A stretch of 26,289 nt of DNA from Candidatus Uhrbacteria bacterium (GTDB taxonomy: Bacteria > Patescibacteriota > Patescibacteriia > UBA9934 > UBA11717). Location of the stretch: the NCBI GenBank assembly GCA_018701105.1, contig JABIWD010000011.1, positions 1 to 26,289 of the forward strand. The letters run 5' to 3'. Positions 15,094-23,051 of the stretch are shown here, one piece after another; within the stretch, counting starts at the first letter, position 1; each line of letters opens with the position of its first letter. Position numbers and translations under genes: made by a program. Under the pieces are notes generated by a model, which was not told where the DNA came from, made no database searches, and worked only from the letters and a program-made list of their open reading frames with translations.

Positions 15094-17382
15094 ATGTCGA
15101 TGGAAGACAACAAGGCGCGGAAGCCCGGACAGGGCGAAGCGCTGCTGGCAGACAACGAGTTCCTGAAGGGTCTGAGGGCGACAGCGCCGAAGGCCCCGGT
15201 CACGAGCGAGCCCACCGAGGGCGAGCAGATGACGGGAACGCAGCGCGGTGAGCAGGCCGGAATCAGCCTCGTCAAGGACGACGTGGCGACGGTCGAGTCC
15301 ACCGAGCTGGAGGCCGGGGACGAGACCAGGAAGGCGGCGGCGCCGAAGAAGGTCAAGAAGACCAAGAAGGCCAAGAAGAAGAAGGCCAGGAAGAAGCCCG
15401 TCGAGGTCCGGTTGAACGAGACGGAGGCCGGTGCCCTCGTCGAGCGCATCCAGGCCTACAAGCACATGAAGGAAGGGACCCACCCGATCTCCGACATGAT
15501 CGAGATGGCGTTCAGCGTGGACGCGATCGAGATCAAGCAGGGAGACCGGTACAAGGTCTCCATCGTGGGCGCCGTTTTCCTGGCGTTCGTGATGGAGCTC
15601 TCGCTCATGATCCAGGGGATCGGCGAGGCCACCCGCAAGGCTGCGGGTGTGACCCTCTTCCGCAGGGGCAACTGGATCGTGGTCCGTCAGTCCGCCGCCG
15701 ACAAGAAGTCGAAGGTGGAGAAGGTCGAGGTGCCCCGCGAGGAGCCCGAGGCCAAGACGGAGGCGGAGGCCCCGAAGGTCGCGGCGGAAGTCGTGGACGC
15801 GGGACCCCAGCCCAGCGCGGAAGCGCTGGCGATCGCGGCCGAGATGAGCGGGCTGTCCGGAACGAACGCCGCCGAGGAGGCCGAGGAAGTCGCGCCTGTC
15901 GCGGCTCCCGAAGCCCCCAAGGTCGGCGACGTGGTCCGGGACCTGCAGAAGGCCGACCGTGAGCACGCTCGGTCCATGATGGACCCGGCGACCGACGCGA
16001 TCCTCCGTTTCCTCGGAGACGGCGGAGAAGTGATCGGGCTCAAGATCACGGACGAGATGCGGGTCAAGGGCGAAGGCGACAAGTTCGCCAAGCTCGTGAT
16101 CAAGTTCCGATCCGGAGTCCCCTGCATCGGCACGAAGCCGGTGAAGGGACTCGACGCGGACACCGTCATCACGGAGTGGAGCAAGGTGATCGCGAAGGAG
16201 GATCACCCGCTTCACCCGACGCTGGAATTCCCCGGCGGAGACTGGTTCGTGAACCTGAACCTGATGCCCTGCAAGGAGGTCGACGGCGTGTGGTACCTGT
16301 TGCCCCTGCCGATCGCCCTCACCGACATGGAGCTGCTGAAGCGCGCCAAGCGGGCGCGTGGCAAGCAGATCCAGGAGGAGAAGCGTCAGGCGGCGGTGGA
16401 GCGGCGCGAGGAAGAGGAGCGGCAGAAGGCGAAGGGGCGCGAGCGCAGCAAGGCGAAGGCCAAGCAGTGGTGCGAGGAGAACCTCCCGGGGATCTTCCAG
16501 CGCCGCAAGGGGTCCAAGATGCTCCGCGAGGGCTGCGTGGTCGACGGGAAGTACGAGTTCGAGGCGATCGCGGCGCTGCACGAGGGATGCTCGTGCAAGA
16601 GCGACGGGCTCTGCAAGGGAGTGTCGAAGACGGTGATCATCGTCGGAGAGTACTCCTGGTTGCTGTGCCTGTTCCACGGCGAGATCGCCTTCGAGCTCGC
16701 CAAGCCTTTCAAGTCCGCGATCGCTGCGAAGCGAAGGGCGGCGCGAGAGGTGGAGCGGCTGGCGCAGAGGTCGGACCGGGAAGTGCAGTTGGATGCACTG
16801 CGTGAGGACCCCTACGGGTTCCTGGCGTTCCCGGAGGTCAGCGGTACCCGCAAGGCGTACTCGCTGAACCAGCACCTCGGTGCGGCCCACTCGGAGACGG
16901 GTGTGCCGTTCGTCCGTTTCGCGGACATGTGTGGCGACGGGGTCGACCCGTTGACGGGCGAGGATATGACGGAAGCCGATGGCTTCCTGATCTTCGTCCC
17001 GGCTGACGGCGACGCGAAGCGTCGTCGGATGAAGGCCACATACCGACCGGTGCTCCGGACGACCTTCGAGCTGGTCACGAAGAAGGGATTCTCGCTGCCG
17101 TACGGGTACCACATGGTGCTCAGGTGGCGGATGATCGACTTCGTGACGGAGCGCTTCTCCGAGTCGGTGCTCGAGATCGTGTCCGAAACGCCGCGACGCA
17201 AGAGCAGCGGTGGGGCGAACAACAAGCGGAAGTCGCCGAAGAAGTCGCACGAGGAGCGGCAGGACGACCACGCCAAGAAGGTGGCCGAGCCTGGCTACGG
17301 CGCGGCGAAGCCGAAGAAGAAGGAGAAGTCCAAGAAGGAGCTGAAGGCGGAAGCCAAGGCTGCCAAGAAGGACAAGAAGTAG
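15094..17382 (+). CDS. Lysine-rich orphan protein with Cys/His cluster (762 aa)
   Basis: A large GC-rich gene whose codons end mostly in G or C, in sharp contrast to rpoB and ftsK on either side. Start: ATG at 15094, or ATG two codons later; a GAGA-like SD lies a few bases upstream. Layout: disordered N-terminus, a Lys-rich stretch at ~88-105, a small domain at ~106-200, an Ala/Glu/Pro linker at ~205-275, a second domain at ~280-410, a charged coiled coil at ~415-470, then a Cys/His cluster. The cluster is C499-x-C501-x5-C507-x17-C525-x2-H528 and resembles a zinc-binding knuckle. Another domain follows at ~560-710, and the C-terminus is again Lys-rich. No transmembrane segment is seen. The basic tails suggest nucleic-acid binding (inference). 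I recognise no family. An antisense frame is open along nearly the whole gene, but this strand has the promoter, domain-like composition and terminator. Confidence 0.75.
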   Translation: MSMEDNKARKPGQGEALLADNEFLKGLRATAPKAPVTSEPTEGEQMTGTQRGEQAGISLVKDDVATVESTELEAGDETRKAAAPKKVKKTKKAKKKKARKKPVEVRLNETEAGALVERIQAYKHMKEGTHPISDMIEMAFSVDAIEIKQGDRYKVSIVGAVFLAFVMELSLMIQGIGEATRKAAGVTLFRRGNWIVVRQSAADKKSKVEKVEVPREEPEAKTEAEAPKVAAEVVDAGPQPSAEALAIAAEMSGLSGTNAAEEAEEVAPVAAPEAPKVGDVVRDLQKADREHARSMMDPATDAILRFLGDGGEVIGLKITDEMRVKGEGDKFAKLVIKFRSGVPCIGTKPVKGLDADTVITEWSKVIAKEDHPLHPTLEFPGGDWFVNLNLMPCKEVDGVWYLLPLPIALTDMELLKRAKRARGKQIQEEKRQAAVERREEEERQKAKGRERSKAKAKQWCEENLPGIFQRRKGSKMLREGCVVDGKYEFEAIAALHEGCSCKSDGLCKGVSKTVIIVGEYSWLLCLFHGEIAFELAKPFKSAIAAKRRAAREVERLAQRSDREVQLDALREDPYGFLAFPEVSGTRKAYSLNQHLGAAHSETGVPFVRFADMCGDGVDPLTGEDMTEADGFLIFVPADGDAKRRRMKATYRPVLRTTFELVTKKGFSLPYGYHMVLRWRMIDFVTERFSESVLEIVSETPRRKSSGGANNKRKSPKKSHEERQDDHAKKVAEPGYGAAKPKKKEKSKKELKAEAKAAKKDKK

Positions 17383-17448
17383 ACACTAGATGCATCCAAC
17401 GATCCCTGCAACGGGTTGATCGGCTCTAGAAGTCCTACGAAACTACGG

Positions 17449-17484
17449 ATCCCAGGCGCGAACGCGTGCCTGGGATTCTTCTTT
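17449..17484 (+). terminator. Terminator of the 762-aa gene
   Basis: ATCCCAGGC (17449-17457) pairs with GCCTGGGAT (17468-17476). The loop contains an inner GCG/CGC pair, and TCTTCTTTT follows. Confidence 0.85.
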
Positions 17485-17490
17485 TAGAAC

Positions 17491-17604
17491 ATTTTCAATT
17501 TTGCAATTCGGCAATTTTCAATTTAATGAAGTTTTTTTAACTATCCAGCACTTAATAAAGAAATCTCCAAAAATTGAAAATTGCCGAATTGCCGAATTGA
17601 AAAT
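17491..17604. repeat. 34-bp inverted repeat pair
   Basis: Arm 1 (17491-17524) and arm 2 (17571-17604) are reverse complements at 32 of 34 positions. They flank a 46-bp AT-rich centre. Each arm carries a doubled TTGCCGAA-like unit. A diverged third copy is at 14698-14736. The element holds no gene. It may be a small mobile remnant (MITE-like), a large cruciform, or a protein-binding site; no target-site duplication is evident by eye. Confidence 0.75.
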
Positions 17605-17646
17605 ATGCGACCCCTCACTCCTCCCACACATATCCCCATTCACCAA

Positions 17647-17675
17647 TTGACATCCTCCTCCTTAACATCTAGCAT
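17647..17675 (+). promoter_or_regulatory. Promoter upstream of the ftsK leader RNA
   Basis: TTGACA (17647-17652), a 17-bp spacer, TAGCAT (17670-17675). Perfect -35, moderate -10. Transcription would begin near 17682 at the first hairpin of the following RNA. Confidence 0.65.
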
Positions 17676-17681
17676 TACCTT

Positions 17682-17843
17682 ACTCAGAGGCGCTGCCGTA
17701 AAACTCTGACTGATGGAAGCATCTCCTCGACTATCCCTCAGGATATTCGATATCTTGGCCCTCGGGTCACTCGCTTCCTCGTTGAACTCTACGGCGGCGG
17801 CCGTGAGCTGTAGAACCCCCACCTACACCAAGGGTGGTTTTTT
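17682..17843 (+). ncRNA. Structured RNA ending in a terminator, upstream of ftsK
   Basis: About 160 nt run from the predicted start to a hairpin terminator. At the very 5' end TCAGAG (17684-17689) pairs with CTCTGA (17704-17709). The loop of that hairpin contains GCTGCCGTA (17692-17700), which pairs over nine positions (one G·U) with TACGGCGGC (17790-17798), so a pseudoknot is possible. Small hairpins such as GATG-GAAG-CATC and ATCC-CTCA-GGAT lie between. The terminator is 108 bp before the ftsK ATG. The RNA may therefore be a cis-acting attenuator or riboswitch for ftsK-rodZ-recA, or a free small RNA. No known family is recognised. Confidence 0.45.
17819..17843 (+). terminator. Terminator of the ftsK-leader RNA
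   Basis: CCACCT (17819-17824) pairs with GGGTGG (17832-17837), with one G·U and a 7-base loop. Six T follow. The stem is short but the U-tract is clean. Confidence 0.65.
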
Positions 17844-17869
17844 GTTGGAATTCCCCCGCATGGTAAAAT
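17842..17869 (+). promoter_or_regulatory. Possible second promoter for ftsK
   Basis: TTGTTG (17842-17847), a 16-bp spacer, TAAAAT (17864-17869). The -35 is weak. If real, it would let ftsK be transcribed independently of the upstream RNA. Confidence 0.3.
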
Positions 17870-17950
17870 GCACAACACAAAAGGCTCGTAGGGACGCCAT
17901 TCTTCGCGTCCACTCCAACGTGCCAGCATTTCTGCAAACAACCAATATTT

Positions 17951-20224
17951 ATGGGAAAAAAGCGTAAGAAATCTAATAGATCCAAGAAGTCATCTAAAAA
18001 CAGTCTGCTCTCACAGCTACCTGACGGAGTACGCAGAGGATTGCTCTTTATCATCCTGATTGCAGCGAGTGCAATGATCATTCTATCTGCCTTCGGATTA
18101 TCAGGAATGGCAGGAGTGTACATTGACCAGTTCATGGCGCTCATCTTCGGATGGACGAGGCTAGTAGCAGCTCTGGCTCTGCTTATATTTGCATTTGGAG
18201 TTGTAACGCCACGATCAGAGAGGATCACCGTTTGGACATACGTGGGACTTGTCCTCGGCTTCATGTCCGGGACAGCGTTGATCAACCTATTCGCCTTTAG
18301 GTCTCAAGAGCTCTCTGAGCGACTGATCGCAGCAAACGGAGGTTACCTTGGACTAGTATTCCAACAGCTCGGAATGTCTACGGTCGGTTTCTGGGGAACG
18401 TTCGTAATACTAGCTGCCTTCATAGCAATCAGCATCGTTCTGTTATTCCATGGATCTTACGCCGACTTCCAAGACCTACTTGAACGTCTCCGACCTGACG
18501 AAGAGGACGAGGAAGACGAGGAGGAGGAAGACGAAGATGAAGAAGTTGAAGAAGACGAGGAGGAAGACGAAGAGCCAAAGAGGAAGAAGAGCCGTATCCG
18601 AGATTTCGCGACGCGTTCTAAGGCGAAATCGTCAGAAGAGACAGTTCTTACCAAAAGACGAAAGAACCATGTCGCCTTCTCACTGGATCTACTTGAAGAT
18701 CGACCCCTAACGCCAGACTCAGGGAACATAGATAAGAATAGCAACATCATTCAGAACACATTCGAGAACTTTGGTATCGATACTGAGGTGGTCGATGTTG
18801 CCGTTGGACCTACGATTACGCAATACGCAATCCGCCCAGCTCAAGGAATCAAGCTTTCACGCATCGTTGGGCTCCAAAGTGACCTCGCGCTCGCGCTCGC
18901 TGCGCATCCGATTCGAATCGAGGCTCCAATCCCTGGAAAATCACTCGTTGGAATCGAAGTTCCTAACAAGACTATCGCTACAGTTGCTCTTCGCACGATC
19001 CTTGAGGCGAAGTCCTTCAAGAAAAGCGATGCTGAGCTCACGTTCGCGCTTGGTATGGATGTTGGAGGTAAGTCATGGGTGACGGGATTGGAGAAAACAC
19101 CTCACTTGCTAGTCGCCGGTGCCACAGGATCTGGTAAGTCTGTTTGTTTGAACAACATCATCGTGAGTTTGCTCTACCAACACGGCCCAGACTCGCTAAA
19201 GCTGATACTCGTTGACCCTAAGCGTGTTGAGCTTCCTGCATACAAAGGAATCCCCCACTTGCTTGTCCCGCCTATCACTAAGTCCGACGATGCTATCAAC
19301 GCGTTGAAGTGGACAGTAAGAGAGATGGAAAGACGGCTCGATGTTCTAAGCGCTGCCGGTGCTCGAAACATTGCCGGATACAACAAGAAGTCCCCAGAGC
19401 AAATGCCGTATATCGTCTTTGTTATCGATGAGTTGGCCGACTTGATGGCAACAGGATCACGAGAAGTAGAGTCGCTGATCGTACGAATCGCACAAATGGC
19501 ACGTGCCGTTGGAATCCACTTGATCCTTGCAACACAGCGACCATCTGTAGACGTGATTACAGGAACTATCAAGGCCAACGTTCCAACACGTATCGCGTTC
19601 GCGGTTGCATCGCAGACTGACTCACGAACAATTCTTGATCACGGTGGAGCAGAGAAGCTATTGGGTCGTGGAGATATGCTCTTCATGAGTCCAAACCTAG
19701 CAAAGGCTCGCAGAATGCAAGGAGCGTTCTTGTCAGATAAGGAAATCAAGAATGTGGTGGACGCACTTAAGGCGGAAGAGGCTCCTGACTACAATTACGA
19801 TGTTACAGAGAATCAAAAAGGCAGTAGCACCGAGTTCGGAAAGGCTGACGACGACGATCCGTTGATGGAAGATGCTGTAGAGGCGATCCTGGCGGCCGGC
19901 AAAGCGTCGACCTCCCTATTACAGCGACGACTCAAGATCGGTTACTCTCGCGCCGCTCGCATCATGGACATGTTGGAGGATCGAGACGTGATTGGACCTC
20001 AGCAAGGATCAAAACCAAGAGAAGTCTTGATTGAATCCATCAGCGAACTCTATGATGATGGAAGTTCAGATGACGAGTACGAGGATGAGCCGGATGAGGA
20101 TGAAACCGTAGAGGAAGAATACGAAGAAGACACGGATGACGAGGCGGAAGATGATGTAGATGAGGATATCGAAGAAGACACAGAGGAGGAATACGAAGAG
20201 GAGGAGGACGACCAGCGAGAATAG
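17951..20224 (+). CDS. ftsK: FtsK/SpoIIIE-family DNA translocase
   Basis: A 757-residue membrane-anchored motor that pumps chromosomal DNA through the closing septum. A basic N-terminus is followed by four hydrophobic segments between about residues 30 and 170. Next comes a Glu/Asp linker (~181-210), the motor with Walker A GATGSGKS (390-397) and Walker B FVIDELAD (D493), and the QRPSVDVITG motif. The winged-helix gamma domain follows (LLQRRLKIGYSRAARIMDMLE, ~645-700). The protein ends in a second strongly acidic tail of ~55 residues, which is unusual for the family because gamma is normally C-terminal. The start ATG at 17951 has no SD site. The stop is one base before the next gene. Confidence 0.96.
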   Translation: MGKKRKKSNRSKKSSKNSLLSQLPDGVRRGLLFIILIAASAMIILSAFGLSGMAGVYIDQFMALIFGWTRLVAALALLIFAFGVVTPRSERITVWTYVGLVLGFMSGTALINLFAFRSQELSERLIAANGGYLGLVFQQLGMSTVGFWGTFVILAAFIAISIVLLFHGSYADFQDLLERLRPDEEDEEDEEEEDEDEEVEEDEEEDEEPKRKKSRIRDFATRSKAKSSEETVLTKRRKNHVAFSLDLLEDRPLTPDSGNIDKNSNIIQNTFENFGIDTEVVDVAVGPTITQYAIRPAQGIKLSRIVGLQSDLALALAAHPIRIEAPIPGKSLVGIEVPNKTIATVALRTILEAKSFKKSDAELTFALGMDVGGKSWVTGLEKTPHLLVAGATGSGKSVCLNNIIVSLLYQHGPDSLKLILVDPKRVELPAYKGIPHLLVPPITKSDDAINALKWTVREMERRLDVLSAAGARNIAGYNKKSPEQMPYIVFVIDELADLMATGSREVESLIVRIAQMARAVGIHLILATQRPSVDVITGTIKANVPTRIAFAVASQTDSRTILDHGGAEKLLGRGDMLFMSPNLAKARRMQGAFLSDKEIKNVVDALKAEEAPDYNYDVTENQKGSSTEFGKADDDDPLMEDAVEAILAAGKASTSLLQRRLKIGYSRAARIMDMLEDRDVIGPQQGSKPREVLIESISELYDDGSSDDEYEDEPDEDETVEEEYEEDTDDEAEDDVDEDIEEDTEEEYEEEEDDQRE

Positions 20225-20225
20225 T

Positions 20226-20906
20226 ATGGCGTTCCTAATACGCCAGCTGGACACTCAGAGTATTGGGGCGAAGCTGCGGTCGCTTAGAAAGCGGCAGGGC
20301 ATATCGCTGCAAATGGTGTCCGAGCAAACGCATATTCACAAGAAGTATCTGGAGGCGTTTGAAAAAGATGCGTATCACGAGTTACCCGACCCCCTCTACG
20401 CTCGACATTTCCTGAAGCAATTCGTAGAAGTGCTTCATGGAGACCCAAAGTACTTCCTTGCGAGGTACGACGAGGAGTGTGGTTCCTGTCCGGCCGATGT
20501 AACCCAGCTAAAAATCCCACGGCAGCGTATTGGACGGAAGTCTTTGCTGCAAGTGCGATCGATAATGGGTAAACTCGGCATAGCGGCACTCGCACTGCTA
20601 TTGCTCGTATACATTGGCATGCAGATCCACACATTACTTTCACCCCCAAACCTGATTGTCGATGACCCCCACGACGACATTCAGACTACAACCGCTTCAC
20701 TTCCGGTATCGGGTCAGACCGATGCGGAGGTGAGCATCAAAGTTAACAGCGAACCGATTCTCACAGACCCCACAGGACGGTTCACGACACATGTAACGCT
20801 CACACGTGGGCTAAATATCATTACGATAGAAGCTCAAAAGAAATACGGCCAACCAAACATCGTTCGGCGCACTGTCTTCTTGGAAGATTTGGGCGGAATG
20901 AGGTAA
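20226..20906 (+). CDS. RodZ-like HTH membrane protein
   Basis: A 226-residue protein with the RodZ plan. Residues ~10-75 are a helix-turn-helix of the HTH_25 type (GAKLRSLRKRQGISLQMVSEQTHI). A basic stretch follows, then one transmembrane helix at ~116-138, then a C-terminal outside part. From ~155 on, that part looks like an Ig-like beta sandwich (VSGQTDAEVSIKVN through NIITIEAQ). RodZ links the MreB cytoskeleton to wall synthesis in rod-shaped cells; whether that applies here is inference. The frame is open further upstream inside ftsK, but the ATG at 20226, one base after the ftsK TAG, places the HTH correctly. Confidence 0.85.
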   Translation: MAFLIRQLDTQSIGAKLRSLRKRQGISLQMVSEQTHIHKKYLEAFEKDAYHELPDPLYARHFLKQFVEVLHGDPKYFLARYDEECGSCPADVTQLKIPRQRIGRKSLLQVRSIMGKLGIAALALLLLVYIGMQIHTLLSPPNLIVDDPHDDIQTTTASLPVSGQTDAEVSIKVNSEPILTDPTGRFTTHVTLTRGLNIITIEAQKKYGQPNIVRRTVFLEDLGGMR

Positions 20907-20907
20907 G

Positions 20908-21975
20908 ATGGCGAAAACGACCTCCCCTTTAACTGACAAAAACAAGAATATGGCTACAGCAAGTAAAGATAAGGCGGAGACAAACGCAAAAATGAAAGCA
21001 GCAGAGGAAGCGCTCGCTCAAATCCGTGAAAGATTTGGTGACGGGAGCATCATGAGGCTTGGGGACGCACGCACAACGCAAATCGATTCAATAACAACCG
21101 GTTGTTTGAGTATCGACCTCGCGCTTGGAGTCGGCGGAGTTCCACGAGGACGAATCATTGAGATTTACGGGCCAGAGTCATCTGGAAAGACTACGCTCGC
21201 ACAGCACATTGTTGCAGAAACTCAGAAGCTTGGAGGCATTGCAGCATTCGTGGACGCCGAGCACGCTCTGGATCCCGACTACGCAAAGAAGATTGGTGTG
21301 AACATCGACGAGATGTTGATCTCGCAACCAGACACTGGTGAGCAGGCACTCGAGATTGTAGAAACGCTCGTTCGCTCCAACGCCGTTGACGTTATCGTCG
21401 TCGACTCCGTTGCAGCTTTGACTCCAAAGGCGGAGATCGAGGGTGACATGGGACAAAGTCACATGGGATTGCAGGCGCGACTGATGAGTCAGGCGCTGCG
21501 AAAGCTCACTTCCATCGTGGCGAAGAGTAATACTACTGTTATCTTCATTAACCAGATACGAATGAAGATCGGTGTGATGTTCGGTAACCCTGAAACGACA
21601 CCTGGTGGAAATGCTCTGAAGTTTTACTGTTCGATTCGCATCGAGGTGCGACGTGCAGCGCAAATCAAGAAGGCAGAGAAGATTATTGGTAACCGTGTTC
21701 GCTGTAAGATCGTAAAGAACAAGGTCGCGCCTCCGTTTAGAACCTGTGAGTTCGACATCATGTACAACGAAGGTATATCGGTCGCCGGCGACCTTCTAGA
21801 TGTTGGCCTGCAGTTTGGATCGTTGAAGAAGAATGGAAACACATACACATTCGGTGACGATCGACTCGGAGTTGGTCGAGAGAATGCTCGACAGTTCCTG
21901 CGAAATGATCCGAAACTACTGGCAACAGTAAGAAAGGCTACAGAGAAAGCAATAGAGGATCACATCGAAGAATAA
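20908..21975 (+). CDS. recA: Recombinase RecA
   Basis: A full-length RecA of 355 residues, the ATP-dependent strand-exchange protein of homologous recombination and DNA-damage response. Walker A GPESSGKT lies at residues 88-95 and Walker B VIVVDSVAAL is clear. The L1/L2 DNA-binding loops are present (EGDMGQSHMGLQARLMSQALRKL and the INQIRMKIGVMFGNPETTPGGNALKFY block). The start ATG at 20908 comes one base after the rodZ stop, with GAGG just upstream inside the previous gene. A later ATG (20950, MATASKD) is an alternative and would trim 14 residues. No LexA-box-like palindrome is seen, as expected for an internal operon gene. A clean terminator follows. Confidence 0.98.
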   Translation: MAKTTSPLTDKNKNMATASKDKAETNAKMKAAEEALAQIRERFGDGSIMRLGDARTTQIDSITTGCLSIDLALGVGGVPRGRIIEIYGPESSGKTTLAQHIVAETQKLGGIAAFVDAEHALDPDYAKKIGVNIDEMLISQPDTGEQALEIVETLVRSNAVDVIVVDSVAALTPKAEIEGDMGQSHMGLQARLMSQALRKLTSIVAKSNTTVIFINQIRMKIGVMFGNPETTPGGNALKFYCSIRIEVRRAAQIKKAEKIIGNRVRCKIVKNKVAPPFRTCEFDIMYNEGISVAGDLLDVGLQFGSLKKNGNTYTFGDDRLGVGRENARQFLRNDPKLLATVRKATEKAIEDHIEE

Positions 21976-21980
21976 AACAA

Positions 21981-22006
21981 AACCTCCCCATAACGGGGAG
22001 GTTTTT
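21981..22006 (+). terminator. Terminator of ftsK-rodZ-recA
   Basis: AACCTCCCC (21981-21989) pairs perfectly with GGGGAGGTT (21995-22003), and T residues follow. The next promoter's -35 box begins only three bases later. Confidence 0.9.
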
Positions 22007-22008
22007 GG

Positions 22009-22037
22009 TTGACATAGGAGGTTTTACTTGTTATGTT
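22009..22037 (+). promoter_or_regulatory. Promoter of the acyltransferase-like orphan gene
   Basis: TTGACA (22009-22014), a 17-bp spacer, TATGTT (22032-22037). The leader is about 13 nt and holds a strong AGGAGG SD site at 22046-22051. Confidence 0.8.
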
Positions 22038-22056
22038 CGTGGCCTAGGAGGGTCTA

Positions 22057-22998
22057 ATGCAACCCATAAATTGGATTCGAGAAAAGCTAGCGCTCGGAAT
22101 GTGTGCGCTAATCACCCTTGTGTTCGTGTTGTTCGTGTTCCTGACCGGTTGGCTCTACGAGCCGATCCACAGGAGGTTCATGAATGGCATGGATTCCCCG
22201 TACGCATACATCTCGACCTGTTACCACGAAGTCGTGGTGCTGGTCTGCTACAGGTGGATCGCAGGGATGAAGTTTGAGCACGATGGCATGTGGATTCCAG
22301 AGCTGTACGACGGCAAGTACGTGATGTTCGTGCCGGGAGGTCACTCACCCGACCTACTGATGATCCCGTACTACTACGTGGTTTGCACGTACCTCTCGAG
22401 AAGGCTGCTCGTGACCACGAAGCCGCCCAACCCAGACAACCCGGACCACAAGACTGAGCTGTTCGCGATGGTGCTCGGTTGGATCCGATGCCACATCCCG
22501 TTGCCTCGTGGCTCGAAGATGGCGCACGAAGAGCTCGCCGCGCTCATCAAGAGTGCGATCGAGACCTATGCACGGTTCCCGAGAGCGCTCACGATGTACA
22601 CCGACGGCAGCCGGCCCAAGCAAGGTCTGGTCGCGGCTCAGCGAGTGCGATACTCCGAGATGCTCCGAGACCAGTACGGGATCGAAGACGACCTGTCCTG
22701 GCTCAAGCTCTCGCTCTTCCCACAGATGCGTGGCTTCATCGCCACCATCGACGCGATGCCGGACGAAGGACGCGTTGTATTCCTGTTCGCAGGGCTCAAC
22801 AAGGCGATCTGGAGCTTCTGGGAGTCGAGCAAGCTGATCGACTCGACCTTCCGGTTCTACTTCATCGAAGAAGAACTGTCTGAGCTCAAGCGTAGAGCTG
22901 ACGAGGATCAGAAAGACTGGGAGCGGCGCATCACGCTACTGCTGATCGGCCACTGGAAGGACTACAACAAGCGAATGGCCGCCTGGCAACAAGCCTAG
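22057..22998 (+). CDS. Divergent membrane acyltransferase-like protein (PlsC/LPLAT superfamily, tentative)
   Basis: A 313-residue protein with an N-terminal transmembrane helix (~12-34), a second hydrophobic stretch (~51-68), and a soluble remainder. The spacing of motifs resembles lysophospholipid acyltransferases. GMKFEHDG and GKYVMFVPGGH lead into H96-S-P-D99, where family members have H-x4-D. About 85 residues later MYTDGSR (D183-R186) stands where FPEGTR is usual. LSLFPQMRGF then resembles the LPRTKGF block of eukaryotic-type AGPATs. The shortened H-x2-D and the D-for-E change mean activity is uncertain. If correct, it would acylate lysolipids at the membrane, plausible for a lipid-scavenging cell. 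Codons are G/C-rich. The perfect AGGAGG site fixes the start. The gene is a single-gene cassette convergent with efp. Confidence 0.5.
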   Translation: MQPINWIREKLALGMCALITLVFVLFVFLTGWLYEPIHRRFMNGMDSPYAYISTCYHEVVVLVCYRWIAGMKFEHDGMWIPELYDGKYVMFVPGGHSPDLLMIPYYYVVCTYLSRRLLVTTKPPNPDNPDHKTELFAMVLGWIRCHIPLPRGSKMAHEELAALIKSAIETYARFPRALTMYTDGSRPKQGLVAAQRVRYSEMLRDQYGIEDDLSWLKLSLFPQMRGFIATIDAMPDEGRVVFLFAGLNKAIWSFWESSKLIDSTFRFYFIEEELSELKRRADEDQKDWERRITLLLIGHWKDYNKRMAAWQQA

Positions 22999-23019
22999 CC
23001 CGCCATTGCGTAACAAAAA

Positions 23020-23049
23020 CCCGGCCGATTCTCGGCCGGGACATTTTTT
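23020..23049. terminator. Bidirectional terminator between convergent genes
   Basis: CCCGGCCGA (23020-23028) pairs perfectly with TCGGCCGGG (23032-23040). A T-run follows on the plus strand and TTTTTGTT on the minus strand, so it serves both the acyltransferase-like gene and efp. Confidence 0.9.
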
Positions 23050-23051
23050 TT

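Noticed and set aside
14980..17271. 763-codon open frame on the minus strand opposite the orphan gene
   Set aside because: Its product is Leu/Arg/His-rich low complexity, as expected antisense to a GC-rich gene. It has no promoter or SD site. The plus strand has a promoter, terminator and domain-like composition.
17491..17604. CRISPR array or insertion sequence
   Set aside because: There are only two inverted arms and one distant copy, no regular direct repeats or spacers, and no transposase gene.
17640..17822. 60-codon minus-strand frame with a GTG start
   Set aside because: It lies opposite a plus-strand unit with promoter, structured RNA and terminator, and has no clear signals of its own. 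Not excluded, but weaker than the RNA explanation.
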